The position numbers and the translations under genes were made by a program. Shown one piece after another: positions 8,459 through 17,614 of a stretch of DNA of 58,967 nucleotides; the stretch's first letter is position 1, and each line of letters starts with the position of its first letter. Source of the DNA: Sporosarcina sp. ACRSM (GTDB lineage Bacteria > Bacillota > Bacilli > Bacillales_A > Planococcaceae); NCBI RefSeq assembly GCF_022346545.1, contig NZ_JAKRNU010000017.1, positions 1-58,967 on the forward strand, read 5' to 3'. The notes beneath the pieces are model-generated. The model saw nothing but the letters and a program-made list of their open reading frames with translations. It made no database searches and was not told the origin of the DNA.

Positions 8459-9323
8459 CGATGAAACCTTCCAGTTCCTCTTTCGGATAAACATATGTTT
8501 CCAAGCAGAAATGACAGTGTGCTTCCGCTTTTCCATCCTCTTCAATCATCTCTTGGATCTGTTGTTCACCAAGTCCGATGATGGCATTGCCGAATCGTTC
8601 TTTCGAGCAATTGCAATTGAATGAAACGTCCATCCGATCCAGAATATCCACGTTATCTGCACCTAACACTTCACCGAGAATCTCTTCGGGCGTAAGTCCA
8701 CGATCGATCAATTTCGAAATGGGCTCGACCGTCGCAATCCGTTCTTCCAGTTGACTGATGGTTTCGTCAGTCGCGCCCGGCATGACTTGGATGATGAAAC
8801 CGCCAGCCGCTTTAACCGTGTTATCCGGATTGACTAAGACGCCCAACCCAACAGCAGAAGGAACTTGCTCCGATACAGCAAAATACTGTGTGAAATCCTC
8901 GGCAATTTCCCCGGAAATAATCGGAACTTGCCCCGTGAAGAAATCACGCAATCCCAAGTCTTTCACAACCGTCAGCATGCCATCTGTGCCGACCGCCCGG
9001 CTCACATCGAGCTTCCCTTGGGCATTCAAATCGAAATGCGTCTGTGGATTGGTGACATAACCGCGCACTTCCCCGTGTGCATTAGCATCGATGATCATCG
9101 AACCAATGGGACCTTTCCCCTCGATTTTGATCGTTAATTTATCTTCACCTTTGACCATCGCACCCATCATGACTGCCGCTGTCATCGCGCGACCAAGTGC
9201 TGCAGTAGCTGTCGGCCACATCGCATGACGTTGTTGCACTTCACCGACCGTCTCTGTTGATCGGACCGCATACGCCCGAATTGTCCCGTCATATGCAAGT
9301 GCTTTTACTAAGTAATCTTTCAT
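8436..9323 (-). CDS. hslO: Hsp33 redox-regulated chaperone
   Basis: Hsp33 is a cytoplasmic holdase switched on by oxidation. The 295-aa protein ends with the four zinc-binding cysteines that act as the redox switch: C-x-C near residues 237-239 (NCNCSKERF) and C-x-x-C near 271-274 (HCHFC). The N-terminal substrate-binding domain shows the family block around ALGRAMTAAVMMGAM. It follows coaX by 18 nt and overlaps the next gene by 23 nt, so the three are probably cotranscribed. Confidence 0.95.
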   Translation of the reverse strand: MKDYLVKALAYDGTIRAYAVRSTETVGEVQQRHAMWPTATAALGRAMTAAVMMGAMVKGEDKLTIKIEGKGPIGSMIIDANAHGEVRGYVTNPQTHFDLNAQGKLDVSRAVGTDGMLTVVKDLGLRDFFTGQVPIISGEIAEDFTQYFAVSEQVPSAVGLGVLVNPDNTVKAAGGFIIQVMPGATDETISQLEERIATVEPISKLIDRGLTPEEILGEVLGADNVDILDRMDVSFNCNCSKERFGNAIIGLGEQQIQEMIEEDGKAEAHCHFCLETYVYPKEELEGFIDEIRSGS

Positions 9324-9341
9324 TTATTTTCTCTTCTCCTT

Positions 9342-10106
9342 TTACATGTTTCGTTCGTAGATCAAGTGAAGCCCTTTCAATGTGAGAAAGTTATCGACAA
9401 CATCAATGATTGACGTCTCGCTGGCAATTAGCTCCGCCAAGCCACCTGTCGCAATCACTTTCGGCTCCACTTTACTTTGCGCTTTCATCCGCGCAACGAT
9501 TCCTTCAACTTGCCCGACATATCCATAGACAATGCCGGCTTGCATAGCTGCTATCGTATTTTTGCCGACAACATGATCCGGCTTCGTCAGTTCAATACGC
9601 GGCAGCTTGGATGCACGGTCAAACAACGCCTCCATCGAAATCCCGATGCCGGGTGCAATGGCACCACCCATATACTCTGCCTTCTCGTTGACATAGCAAT
9701 AAGTCGTTGCCGTCCCGAAGTCCACAATTATGAGTGGATCCCCGTACTCATGGATAGCTGCGACTGCGTTAACAATCCGGTCAGCTCCCACTTCACGCGG
9801 GTTTTCGTACTTGATATTCAAACCAGTTTTTATGCCCGGCCCGACGATGAGCGGTTTTTGATGGAAGTACTTTTTACACATTTGTTCCAGCGGAAACATG
9901 ACCGGCGGAACAACTGACGAAATTATGATGCCTTTTATATCAGCAAAGGAAAGGTCAACATGCGAAAATAGGGCTTTCACTTGCATCGCATACTCATCTT
10001 CTGTTTTATGCCGATAGGTCTCCATACGCCAATGATGCTTCAATTGTCCTTGTTCATAGACACCTAGGACGATATTCGTATTCCCTGTATCCAACACTAA
10101 AATCAT
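9342..10106 (-). CDS. coaX: Type III pantothenate kinase
   Basis: CoaX phosphorylates pantothenate, the first step of coenzyme A synthesis. The 254-aa ASKHA-fold protein begins VLDTGNTNIVLGV (phosphate 1 motif) and shows GADRIVNAVAA, IVDFGTATT and GGAIAPGI. The open frame extends 53 codons upstream, but the CoaX fold starts at the ATG at 10106, preceded by GCGAGG. It follows ftsH as in B. subtilis. Confidence 0.95.
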   Translation of the reverse strand: MILVLDTGNTNIVLGVYEQGQLKHHWRMETYRHKTEDEYAMQVKALFSHVDLSFADIKGIIISSVVPPVMFPLEQMCKKYFHQKPLIVGPGIKTGLNIKYENPREVGADRIVNAVAAIHEYGDPLIIVDFGTATTYCYVNEKAEYMGGAIAPGIGISMEALFDRASKLPRIELTKPDHVVGKNTIAAMQAGIVYGYVGQVEGIVARMKAQSKVEPKVIATGGLAELIASETSIIDVVDNFLTLKGLHLIYERNM

Positions 10107-10245
10107 AATGGTTTCCTCGCTAACTTCGACGTTTTCCCACACATCATACCATACACTTACAAGGGAGCAAAAGCAGAAGTAACCGCTCACAAGTAATCCT
10201 TCGAGAAAAGATTCATTTTTCAACAAATTCGTTTGTGCCCAGGAA

Positions 10246-10285
10246 ATAAAAACTGACTGTTTCAAAAGAAACAGTCAGTTTTTAT
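10246..10285 (-). terminator. Terminator of ftsH
   Basis: A 13-bp stem (AACTGACTGTTTC 10251-10263, loop AAAA, complement 10268-10280) with A/T flanks on both sides lies directly after the ftsH stop. It is symmetrical and could also work on the plus strand. Confidence 0.85.
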
Positions 10286-10289
10286 ATTA

Positions 10290-12314
10290 TTAGCCGCGAC
10301 GGTCTTCGTCGATCGGTTTCAATGGCTGATCCGGTGTCTTCTCTTTCGGCAAATCACCGATGGAAGGATCTGTCGGAGCACCTGTTGCATCGGAAATGAC
10401 CGCGTCATTTCCTTCGTTTGCCGCATCGTTATCCGCATTAGCGGCTCCGTTACGGTCATACGGACGATCCGGTAACGTACCGTGGTCTTTCAAGTGGTTG
10501 ATCTGTTCCGCATCCAGCGTTTCCACGTCGAGAAGCGTCGTTGCAATCAGATCAAGCAACTTGCGATTGTCTGTAAGAATTTGTTTCGTACGATCATATT
10601 GGTCTTTAATAATCGTTTGCATTTCTTGGTCAATTTCATACGCGATCTGCTCGGAATAGTTTTGTTCGGAATTGAAATCTCTGCCAAGGAAGACGTTACC
10701 ACCTTGAGATTGACCAAATTGCATCGGTCCAAGCTTGTCGCTCATTCCATATTCCGTTACCATCGAACGCGCGATGCCTGTTGCACGCTGGAAGTCATTA
10801 TGTGCACCCGTAGATACCTCTCCGAGTACGATCTCCTCCGCAACGCGCCCTCCAAGAAGGCCGGCAATCTTGTCGAGAAGTTCCGGTTTTGTCATGAAAT
10901 AACGGTCTTCTTTCGGTAGCATAACGGCATAACCGCCTGCCTGACCGCGCGGAACAATCGTTACCTTATGAACGATTTCAGCGTCATCCAGCATGAGCCC
11001 AACAACGACGTGACCCGCTTCGTGGAAAGCAACGATATTCCGTTCCTTCTCAGAAATGACCCGGCTCGTTTTTGCTGGTCCAGCAATGACACGGTCTGTC
11101 GCTTCGTCGATATCAGACATATCGATTTTCGCTTTGTTGCTTCTCGCTGCGACCAATGCCGCTTCATTCAATAAGTTTTCAAGATCTGCACCGGAGAAAC
11201 CTGGCGTGCGTTGTGCAAGTGCCTTCAAGTTAACTGTATCATCCAGCGGCTTGTTGCGCGCATGCACTTTCAGAACCGCTTCCCGTCCTTTTACATCCGG
11301 ACGGCCAACCGTAATTTGACGGTCAAAACGGCCAGGACGTAGAAGTGCCGGGTCAAGGATATCTGGTCGGTTTGTAGCCGCTACGATGATGATCCCTTCA
11401 TTTTCGCCAAAACCATCCATCTCAACGAGGAGTTGGTTCAATGTTTGTTCACGCTCATCGTGCCCACCACCGAGGCCAGCGCCACGTTGACGGCCGACTG
11501 CATCGATTTCATCAATAAAAATAATACATGGTGCATTCTTTTTTGCATTTTCAAATAGGTCACGTACACGGGATGCCCCAACACCGACAAACATTTCAAC
11601 GAAGTCGGACCCTGAGATGGAGAAGAACGGAACGCCCGCTTCCCCTGCAACTGCACGTGCCAATAATGTTTTACCCGTACCAGGAGGTCCCACTAACAAG
11701 ATCCCCTTCGGAATACGCGCGCCGACTTCTGCGAATTTACGAGAATCTTTCAGGAAGTCAACAACTTCCACAAGTTCCGCTTTCTCTTCGTCTGCTCCTG
11801 CGACATCCGTAAAACGGACTTTCTTCTTTTCATCCGTATGAAGCTTCGCCTTACTCTTACCAAAGTTCATGACACGGCCACCGCCGCCACCCTGTGCTTG
11901 GTTCAATAGGAAGAAGAAAAGAATGAAGATGATGATGAAAGGTACGAGTCCTGTGAAGAAGGATACCCATGCGCTCGTCGAAGGTGCCGGTAGGAATTTA
12001 TACTTCGTATTTGTCGTTTCGGCTGCCGCGGTCACTGTATTCATCATTTGTTCATTGTCTTGCGCCATGTTCGTAATGAACATTTCGCCGGTTTCATCCC
12101 CTTTTGCGGGTTCCATTTCACCTCTGACCACGTAAACGAGCTGATCAAGCTGAAGTGTGAATTCTTTTACCTTACCATCCGAAAGCAAGGTGACGAACTC
12201 TGTGAAGTCAATGTCTTTAGTCCTTTGATCCGTATTATTAAGTGAACTGAAAATCCCCATGATTGCAAGGAAAATCAGCCCGTATAATAGAAAGTATCGA
12301 AGTATCCGATTCAT
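10290..12314 (-). CDS. ftsH: ATP-dependent membrane zinc protease FtsH
   Basis: FtsH degrades misfolded membrane proteins and short-lived regulators, and in B. subtilis is needed for sporulation. The 674-aa protein has two membrane helices (about residues 4-24 and 115-137) around a small extracytoplasmic domain, an AAA+ module with Walker A GPPGTGKT (about 205), Walker B IIFIDEID and an SRH region, then the peptidase with AFHEAGHVV (about 430). The C-terminal 60 residues are an acidic low-complexity tail. The start is at ATG 12314 behind GAGGAGG; the 30 upstream codons have no equivalent in the family. Confidence 0.96.
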   Translation of the reverse strand: MNRILRYFLLYGLIFLAIMGIFSSLNNTDQRTKDIDFTEFVTLLSDGKVKEFTLQLDQLVYVVRGEMEPAKGDETGEMFITNMAQDNEQMMNTVTAAAETTNTKYKFLPAPSTSAWVSFFTGLVPFIIIFILFFFLLNQAQGGGGGRVMNFGKSKAKLHTDEKKKVRFTDVAGADEEKAELVEVVDFLKDSRKFAEVGARIPKGILLVGPPGTGKTLLARAVAGEAGVPFFSISGSDFVEMFVGVGASRVRDLFENAKKNAPCIIFIDEIDAVGRQRGAGLGGGHDEREQTLNQLLVEMDGFGENEGIIIVAATNRPDILDPALLRPGRFDRQITVGRPDVKGREAVLKVHARNKPLDDTVNLKALAQRTPGFSGADLENLLNEAALVAARSNKAKIDMSDIDEATDRVIAGPAKTSRVISEKERNIVAFHEAGHVVVGLMLDDAEIVHKVTIVPRGQAGGYAVMLPKEDRYFMTKPELLDKIAGLLGGRVAEEIVLGEVSTGAHNDFQRATGIARSMVTEYGMSDKLGPMQFGQSQGGNVFLGRDFNSEQNYSEQIAYEIDQEMQTIIKDQYDRTKQILTDNRKLLDLIATTLLDVETLDAEQINHLKDHGTLPDRPYDRNGAANADNDAANEGNDAVISDATGAPTDPSIGDLPKEKTPDQPLKPIDEDRRG

Positions 12315-12353
12315 CCCAAGCCTCCTCATCTCATTAAACAGAAAACTAGTGTA

Positions 12354-12374
12354 AATCTTACCATATGTAAGATT
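12354..12374. promoter_or_regulatory. Inverted repeat in the ftsH upstream region
   Basis: AATCTTAC and GTAAGATT form a perfect 8-bp inverted repeat with a 5-nt spacer, 40 nt upstream of the ftsH start. A possible minus-strand promoter (TTGTAG, 18 nt, TAAGAT) uses the left arm as its -10, so a repressor bound here could block ftsH. The regulator is unknown and the call is inference. Confidence 0.35.
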
Positions 12375-12391
12375 CATCCTACAACGAAAAT

Positions 12392-12590
12392 GCTTTATCT
12401 TCATTCAGCAGAAGACTCCCACCTCGATAGGTGGTGAGTGTTTGCGATTTTGTTTCCTGTTCAGCGGGTGTTCAAACGCCCTCTGAACGAAGATAAAGCC
12501 TCCGGCGGATGTCACAGATTTTGAAAGGAATTAATTGAGCCTTGCTCAATTCAAAATCTAGACGCAATCACGCCGAGGCGTGATTGATCG
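12392..12590 (-). repeat. Modular palindromic repeat, copy A
   Basis: This 199-bp copy nearly fills the hpt-ftsH gap. Read on the minus strand it has, in order: a palindrome (ATCACGCCTCGGCGTGAT), a long stem (AGATTTTGAATTGAGC pairing with GCTCAATT...TTCAAAATCT), the block CATCCGCCGGAGGC, a hairpin CCACCTATCGAGGTGG, and outer arms CTTTATCTTCGTTCAG and CTGAATGAAGATAAAG. Copies B (27529-27763) and C (36979-37245) share this plan; D (35881-35962) is partial. No protein is encoded. Confidence 0.85.
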
Positions 12591-12619
12591 TCCGTATCCG
12601 GAACAAAATTGGGAAGCTT

Positions 12620-13162
12620 TTAGAAAGAGTAGATTTCCTTTTTCAACACACCGATGTAAGGTAGGTTTCTGTATTTTTCTGCATAATCCAATCCGTATCC
12701 GACCACAAATGCGTCGGGCACGTCAAAACAAACATAGTCCGCCTTCAAGTCTACTTTCCGACCAGTAGGCTTATCCAACAGCGTGACGATTTTAATGGAG
12801 TTCGCTTTCCTATACTTCAACAAATCAACGAGGTAGCTCAATGTTTTTCCGCTATCGATAATATCCTCGAGAATCAATACGTCGCGTCCTTCGACACTTG
12901 TATTCAAGTCCTTGATGATTTTCACTTCTCCCGAAGAAACCGTCGCATTCCCATAACTCGACACATCCATGAAATCGAGTTCAATGTACGTATCAATCCG
13001 CTTAATAAGATCGCTCATGAAAGGAAGGGCACCTTTCAATACACCAATAGCCAATGGGAACTTATCTTGGTATTCTTCTGTCAATACCGCTCCCAGCTCT
13101 TCGATTTTCCCTTGGATTTCTTCTTCCGTGATTAATACTTCTTCGATATCTTTTTCCAACAT
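12620..13162 (-). CDS. hpt: Hypoxanthine-guanine phosphoribosyltransferase
   Basis: Salvages hypoxanthine and guanine to IMP and GMP with PRPP. The 180-aa type I PRTase shows the PRPP loop VLILEDIIDSGKTL (about residues 97-110) and the C-terminal base-binding DYVCFDVPDAFVVGYGLDY. ATG 13162 follows GAGGAGG. tilS ends 29 nt upstream, so the two are likely cotranscribed, the conserved Bacillales arrangement. A gap with repeat copy A separates it from ftsH. Confidence 0.95.
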   Translation of the reverse strand: MLEKDIEEVLITEEEIQGKIEELGAVLTEEYQDKFPLAIGVLKGALPFMSDLIKRIDTYIELDFMDVSSYGNATVSSGEVKIIKDLNTSVEGRDVLILEDIIDSGKTLSYLVDLLKYRKANSIKIVTLLDKPTGRKVDLKADYVCFDVPDAFVVGYGLDYAEKYRNLPYIGVLKKEIYSF

Positions 13163-13191
13163 CGAAATTCCTCCTCTTTCCAACAAATCGA

Positions 13192-14595
13192 TTAGAACTT
13201 CCGCAAACTAACTATGTAATTACTCCGCTCTGTTCTATTTCGTGTAAACGCCACACCATACCGCAATCCCGGTATCGCACAAACTCTATCTTGTGCCGTT
13301 ACGATCACCGGTAAACGGTCACGCTCTGTCATCGGTACTTTTTCATCAATAAACAGCCTGGATAAACGTTTCGCATGGCTCATACCAGGTAACAGAATCC
13401 GGTCCCCCTCTTCCCTCCTCCTAACGGATAAAGGAAAAGCTGAATCGGGCAAATCAACATAGAATATGTCATCCGCATCCATACGCAATGCTTCAGTGGC
13501 ATCCTCTACGTCCGTCCAAAAAAGGGACAGACCATTCCCTATATCCGTCCAAACCCGTTTCGGCAGCCGCTTCCGCAATACTTCGTCCGATTGCTTGGGA
13601 TCCCGGACAAACGTCAACTGATCGTACTCTCTCAACAATTGATAACCGCGCGGAAGACTGATCGACACATTTCCACTCTGCTCAGAAACATGAAATAGCA
13701 GTTCATTAATCAAAGTGGAATTGTAGGGAACGGGTAGACTTTCCCCATCATAAATATACCTTAATACTAGTGTAATTACGCGCCTTTGTAAAGCAGGGTG
13801 TATGCGGGAAAACAGTTCTTTTTCTAAAGAAACAATCCCTTCTTCCGAAAAGTCCACAATCCGTTCATATTGCTCCACGGCCAACTCGCTAAGCAGGTCT
13901 TCATCTTCTTGTAACCAGCCGGATATTTTCACTGCATTTTTGGCAGCAGCGGGGTTTTCCTCCAATACGAACGGGAGCAAGTGATGACGGATACGGTTGC
14001 GCATATAGGCGTCGCTTTCATTGCTCGGATCTTCCCGATATTGCAACTGATGTTCGACAGTATACGCATATAAGCTTTCTTTCATCACCGACAGGAATGG
14101 GCGGATCAGCATACCCCCGCCCATCTCCCGTTTCACCGGCATCCCGACAGGCTTCCTCCCCTTCGCCACTTGCATCAATATCGTTTCAAGTTGGTCCTCT
14201 GCATGATGAGCGGTTGCCAAAGTGTTGTAGGATTCTCCCTGCATCAACTCCGTAAACAAAGCATATCGCCCGGTCCGGCAGACATCTTGCACATTCCCTC
14301 CTTCTTCCTTCAGCAGCTGAGGAACCGGGACATTCCTGCCAAAAAACGGCACACCTAACGTTTTACACAGTTGTTCTACAAACAGCCCATCTTCGACCGA
14401 TTCTTCTCCACGTAACATATGATCTATATGAACGGCGCCGACTTCTATGCCCAGTTCGCGTTGGTGTGTAGCCATGAAGTATAAAAGCGCTACTGAATCG
14501 ACGCCACCGGAACAAGCGACAAGAACCCGGTCTCTTGCCATTACGAGTGATTGTTCCTTGATAAACCGCAAAACGGTAGCATGCAAATTTTTCAC
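13192..14595 (-). CDS. tilS: tRNA(Ile)-lysidine synthetase
   Basis: TilS attaches lysine to C34 of tRNA-Ile(CAU), changing its reading from AUG to AUA; it is essential. The 467-aa protein shows the PP-loop SGGVDS (residues 29-34), followed by HIDHMLRGEES and the TAHHAEDQLETILMQ helix, and has the C-terminal TilS domain. It follows spoIIE by about 100 nt. B. subtilis yabS and yabT, normally between spoIIE and tilS, are absent. Confidence 0.95.
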   Translation of the reverse strand: MKNLHATVLRFIKEQSLVMARDRVLVACSGGVDSVALLYFMATHQRELGIEVGAVHIDHMLRGEESVEDGLFVEQLCKTLGVPFFGRNVPVPQLLKEEGGNVQDVCRTGRYALFTELMQGESYNTLATAHHAEDQLETILMQVAKGRKPVGMPVKREMGGGMLIRPFLSVMKESLYAYTVEHQLQYREDPSNESDAYMRNRIRHHLLPFVLEENPAAAKNAVKISGWLQEDEDLLSELAVEQYERIVDFSEEGIVSLEKELFSRIHPALQRRVITLVLRYIYDGESLPVPYNSTLINELLFHVSEQSGNVSISLPRGYQLLREYDQLTFVRDPKQSDEVLRKRLPKRVWTDIGNGLSLFWTDVEDATEALRMDADDIFYVDLPDSAFPLSVRRREEGDRILLPGMSHAKRLSRLFIDEKVPMTERDRLPVIVTAQDRVCAIPGLRYGVAFTRNRTERSNYIVSLRKF

Positions 14596-14703
14596 CTTTG
14601 CGGCCCCCTCTTCAACATATTCGGTTTTCGTTATGACAACTTTATTATAAAAAGTTTAGCGATAGGATGCCCCAAGTTCAAGTTATTGTCGGCGTTCAAC
14701 ATT

Positions 14704-17121
14704 TCACCCCGTCATTTTCCCGAATTTACGCGATTGTGATGAAGGCCTGAAACTTGACCAAGAAGGAAGCACGTGCTCGACTTTCATAACCAATACAGTT
14801 CGATCGTCGGATACAGCCTGATATTTCATTTCCATATTGTTCATGATCCGTTCTGCAATTTTATCACAATTATGGTTCCCATATCGTTCAAGCGTGCTAT
14901 ACAATGTCTTTTCTTGCACTTCAAGGGCTACATCTCCATTGAACACCCCATCGGTCATCATTACGATAATATCTCCTGACTTCAGCTGTTCATTTTTCGC
15001 CTCGACAGAGAATGAAGGTAGAAATCCGACAGGCACCGATTTGCTATCCATTCTTAAGAAATCTTCCCCCCGTTTGATATACGTGCTCATCGAACCGGCT
15101 TTCCATGACCAAAGGCGGCCATCTTGTAGATCCACTAAAGCCAAATCAAGCGTGGCATACATATCATCCAATCCATTTAAGGACATCATGTAGTGAAGCG
15201 TGTGCATAGCGGTTTCCGGATCCATTTTACGGTTTAAGCATTCACGCATCAGCCGGATCACTTTTCGGCTTTCCCGATACGCATTCAAATCTTTCCCCAT
15301 TCCGTCCGATAACAAGACGGCCGTCAAGCCATCATGGAGTGGAAACACTTCATAGGCGTCGCCCGCGTGGAAAGTCCCCCCTCCCGCCGCCGCTACAATG
15401 CCGTAGTCGAGCGAAAAACGAACGGCAGAAGTGAAGGTCAATTGAAGATGCGGGAACGGTTCTTGTCTTACGAGAGATTTGGCGACTTGAAAAGGCTCTT
15501 CATACATTTCTTCAAGAACCGGCAAGATGAGCCGTTCCGCAACCGTCGTATCGGTTTCAAAATCCGAGCGCTTCTCCGGAATACAGCAAACGACGCGCCG
15601 GGACCCACGTTCCCCAGCCAAAATATCGATTTGGAAGTATTCAATTCCCAACTTGTCCAGCCGGTTCGCCAATTCTTCTTCAGCAGGCTTGTAGACAGAC
15701 AGATCCTCTTTGATTTCATGCATGATTTTGTCCAAATGCGTACTCATATCCCGCAGTTGAAGCGCCAGCATCTTCCTTCCGTGCTGCAGCTGCCCGGTCA
15801 ATAAGCGACTGGCGGATTGCTCTTCCAATTCTGTAATGAGCCCGTTAAAGCGGATACATTTATAGTTGATCTTTTCTTCCACCCGATGGCGCGGCGCCTT
15901 TGTCGTCATAGAATACGTCGTTTCCCAATCTTGAAGCAACTGGGCCATGTCATCATTGCCGCCTTCCCAACATTTTGCATACCGAAAACAGGACTGACAT
16001 GTTTTAGGGACATCTTGCAGCGCAGATGGATCCGACTTTTCAGTAGCCGGGAAACGGCCTCCGACAAGCGTGGACATGAACTCCGAAAACTGGCGGAAAT
16101 CGGATAACTGCTCGTCCAACCGATCCGATAACCACTTATGACGCTTTTCTGACACTTCCGTGCTTTCCGGATGAAAAACTTGACGAATCGGCTCCAACTT
16201 TTTCGATGGGATAAGGAAAAAGATGAGCGTAGCAACGCCTAGTGTAATGAAGTGTGTATTATCCAACGGCAATGTCAAATCGTAAAGCAGGAAAAATAAC
16301 GATACGGAAACGCCTCCAAGTGCAATGCCGATTTTTTTGAAGCGGCTAAGGGCTCCGGCAAAAAATCCTGTCATGCCGTAAACTGCCATCATTCCCGTGA
16401 AGGATAACTCCGCAATACCTACAATGGCAGCGATGATCATGGCAACAGTCGTTGAAAACGGCAAGCCCCCTACAAGAGCTGCGAGCAAAATCGCGAGATG
16501 GATCAAAGCACCCGCAACTGAAACATGTCCAATCATAATGGCTCCCATCCCCGTTGTAGCCATCGCCCCAATAATACACGCCGCGCCAAGCCGTTCAGGC
16601 GTCCATTTACCAAAATAGATGCGGTCGGCAGCCGGGAAAGCGATAAAGAGGAAGAATGTCATGAATGCAGCCAACACCGCCTCAAACCCGATCGATAATT
16701 GGGTATGCACAGGCGGTTGCCCCATATGCATCAAAAACTGCCAAAGCATTTGGACGACGATAATCGAGCCTGCCACCGTCAATGGCATCGATTTTCGCAT
16801 GAATGCGTACTTGGTGACTGCGTTGAATAGCGCTAACTGTAGTAAATGGATGACGGCTTGTCCCAAGCCAAGAAACGCACTACCACACATACCGCCAATA
16901 AACACCCACATCAAGTATTTCCGATAACGGGCACGCGCCAACGCCCATACCGGCAAGAAAAACGGGACCGCTGTATCAAACAAGACAGCTTGCGCCAAGA
17001 AGAAGGAACCTACTAAGAATAGACCTGCAATGAAGATGTGCAGCCTACGCTTGCTGAGTGTTTCGAAATATAGTCGAATCGGCTCGCCAACAGGTCGTGC
17101 TACATTGTCTATCAGTTTCAT
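14704..17121 (-). CDS. spoIIE: Stage II sporulation protein E (SpoIIE) phosphatase
   Basis: SpoIIE dephosphorylates SpoIIAA in the forespore to release sigma-F and helps place the polar septum. The 805-aa protein has about ten membrane helices in the first 320 residues, a central regulatory region with a cysteine cluster (CQSCFRYAKCWEGG, about residue 370), and a C-terminal PP2C-type phosphatase domain with LLSDGMGKD (about 603) and MMTDGVFNG (about 718) supplying metal-binding aspartates. Upstream are a TATACT at the -10 position and a CGTCGAA resembling a Spo0A box (17213-17219), but a full Spo0A-dependent promoter is not proven. Confidence 0.97.
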   Translation of the reverse strand: MKLIDNVARPVGEPIRLYFETLSKRRLHIFIAGLFLVGSFFLAQAVLFDTAVPFFLPVWALARARYRKYLMWVFIGGMCGSAFLGLGQAVIHLLQLALFNAVTKYAFMRKSMPLTVAGSIIVVQMLWQFLMHMGQPPVHTQLSIGFEAVLAAFMTFFLFIAFPAADRIYFGKWTPERLGAACIIGAMATTGMGAIMIGHVSVAGALIHLAILLAALVGGLPFSTTVAMIIAAIVGIAELSFTGMMAVYGMTGFFAGALSRFKKIGIALGGVSVSLFFLLYDLTLPLDNTHFITLGVATLIFFLIPSKKLEPIRQVFHPESTEVSEKRHKWLSDRLDEQLSDFRQFSEFMSTLVGGRFPATEKSDPSALQDVPKTCQSCFRYAKCWEGGNDDMAQLLQDWETTYSMTTKAPRHRVEEKINYKCIRFNGLITELEEQSASRLLTGQLQHGRKMLALQLRDMSTHLDKIMHEIKEDLSVYKPAEEELANRLDKLGIEYFQIDILAGERGSRRVVCCIPEKRSDFETDTTVAERLILPVLEEMYEEPFQVAKSLVRQEPFPHLQLTFTSAVRFSLDYGIVAAAGGGTFHAGDAYEVFPLHDGLTAVLLSDGMGKDLNAYRESRKVIRLMRECLNRKMDPETAMHTLHYMMSLNGLDDMYATLDLALVDLQDGRLWSWKAGSMSTYIKRGEDFLRMDSKSVPVGFLPSFSVEAKNEQLKSGDIIVMMTDGVFNGDVALEVQEKTLYSTLERYGNHNCDKIAERIMNNMEMKYQAVSDDRTVLVMKVEHVLPSWSSFRPSSQSRKFGKMTG

Positions 17122-17252
17122 TTCCCATTCCCCCTATGTCTACTATGCACCCAGTATACATAAGCAGATGGAAAGAAATTGTCTGTTCCTGACAATGAGT
17201 AAACAAAATATTTCGACGCCTTACGGACTGTTTTTCTTTTTTCCAAGAAGTG

Positions 17253-17281
17253 TTGACATGAAGGTTATTCGCATGTATGAT
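17253..17281 (+). promoter_or_regulatory. Sigma-A promoter of tRNA-Met
   Basis: TTGACA (17253-17258), 17 nt, TATGAT (17276-17281), with transcription expected to start about 45 nt before the tRNA. Confidence 0.85.
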
Positions 17282-17331
17282 AGAAACTGTTGTTCCGAGA
17301 TGTCCCATTGAACACCTCCGGAACCTATACT

Positions 17332-17405
17332 GGCGGCGTAGCTCAGCTGGCTAGAGCGTACGGTTCATACCCGTAAGGTCGGGGGTTCGATCCCCTCTGC
17401 CGCCA
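17332..17405 (+). tRNA. tRNA-Met (CAT), elongator type
   Basis: A 74-nt cloverleaf with acceptor stem GGCGGCG/TGCCGCC (one G-U pair), D-arm GCTC-AGCTGGCT-AGAGC, anticodon loop TTCATAC and T-arm GGGGG-TTCGATC-CCCTC. The anticodon is CAT. The body closely matches the Bacillus elongator tRNA-Met as I remember it, rather than initiator or tRNA-Ile2. The 3' CCA is not encoded (A then TCC), so CCA must be added after transcription. It lies on the plus strand, opposed to all surrounding genes, with its own promoter and terminator. Confidence 0.93.
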
Positions 17406-17413
17406 TCCTTTCA

Positions 17414-17466
17414 AGCGATCTTGTCTAAGAGGTAAACACCTTATGGACAAGACCGCTTTTTTGTTG
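17414..17466 (+). terminator. Terminator of tRNA-Met
   Basis: A long imperfect stem (17414-17433 with 17438-17457; core CTTGTC/GGACAAG and AGGT/ACCT) is followed by TTTTTTGTTGTTT. Confidence 0.85.
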
Positions 17467-17529
17467 TTTCTTAGAATACAGTGCTATCGACTTCAAAAAA
17501 TGCGACAATTGAAAACAAATATGACGAAA

Positions 17530-17568
17530 AGCGGCGGACGCTAGGTAAGTCACCTAATGTCCGCCGCT
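17530..17568 (-). terminator. Terminator of yabR
   Basis: GCGGCGGAC (17531-17539) pairs with GTCCGCCGC (17559-17567), with AGGT/ACCT inside. On the minus strand TTTTCGTC follows. It lies about 45 nt after the yabR stop. Confidence 0.75.
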
Positions 17569-17614
17569 ATTTTATCTACTGTACATTTTTTCATGAATTG
17601 AAACAGCTAGCAAA

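Noticed and set aside
8459..8545. N-terminal extension of the prsA-like reading frame into hslO
   Set aside because: The frame overlaps hslO by over 100 nt and lacks a ribosome site; ATG 8458 with GGAAGG gives a normal membrane anchor.
10107..10265. 53-codon upstream extension of coaX
   Set aside because: It covers the ftsH terminator and has no similarity to the CoaX fold, which begins at ATG 10106.
17332..17405. tRNA-Ile2 (CAT modified by TilS) as identity of the tRNA
   Set aside because: The body matches elongator tRNA-Met as remembered from Bacillus; nearby tilS is coincidental.
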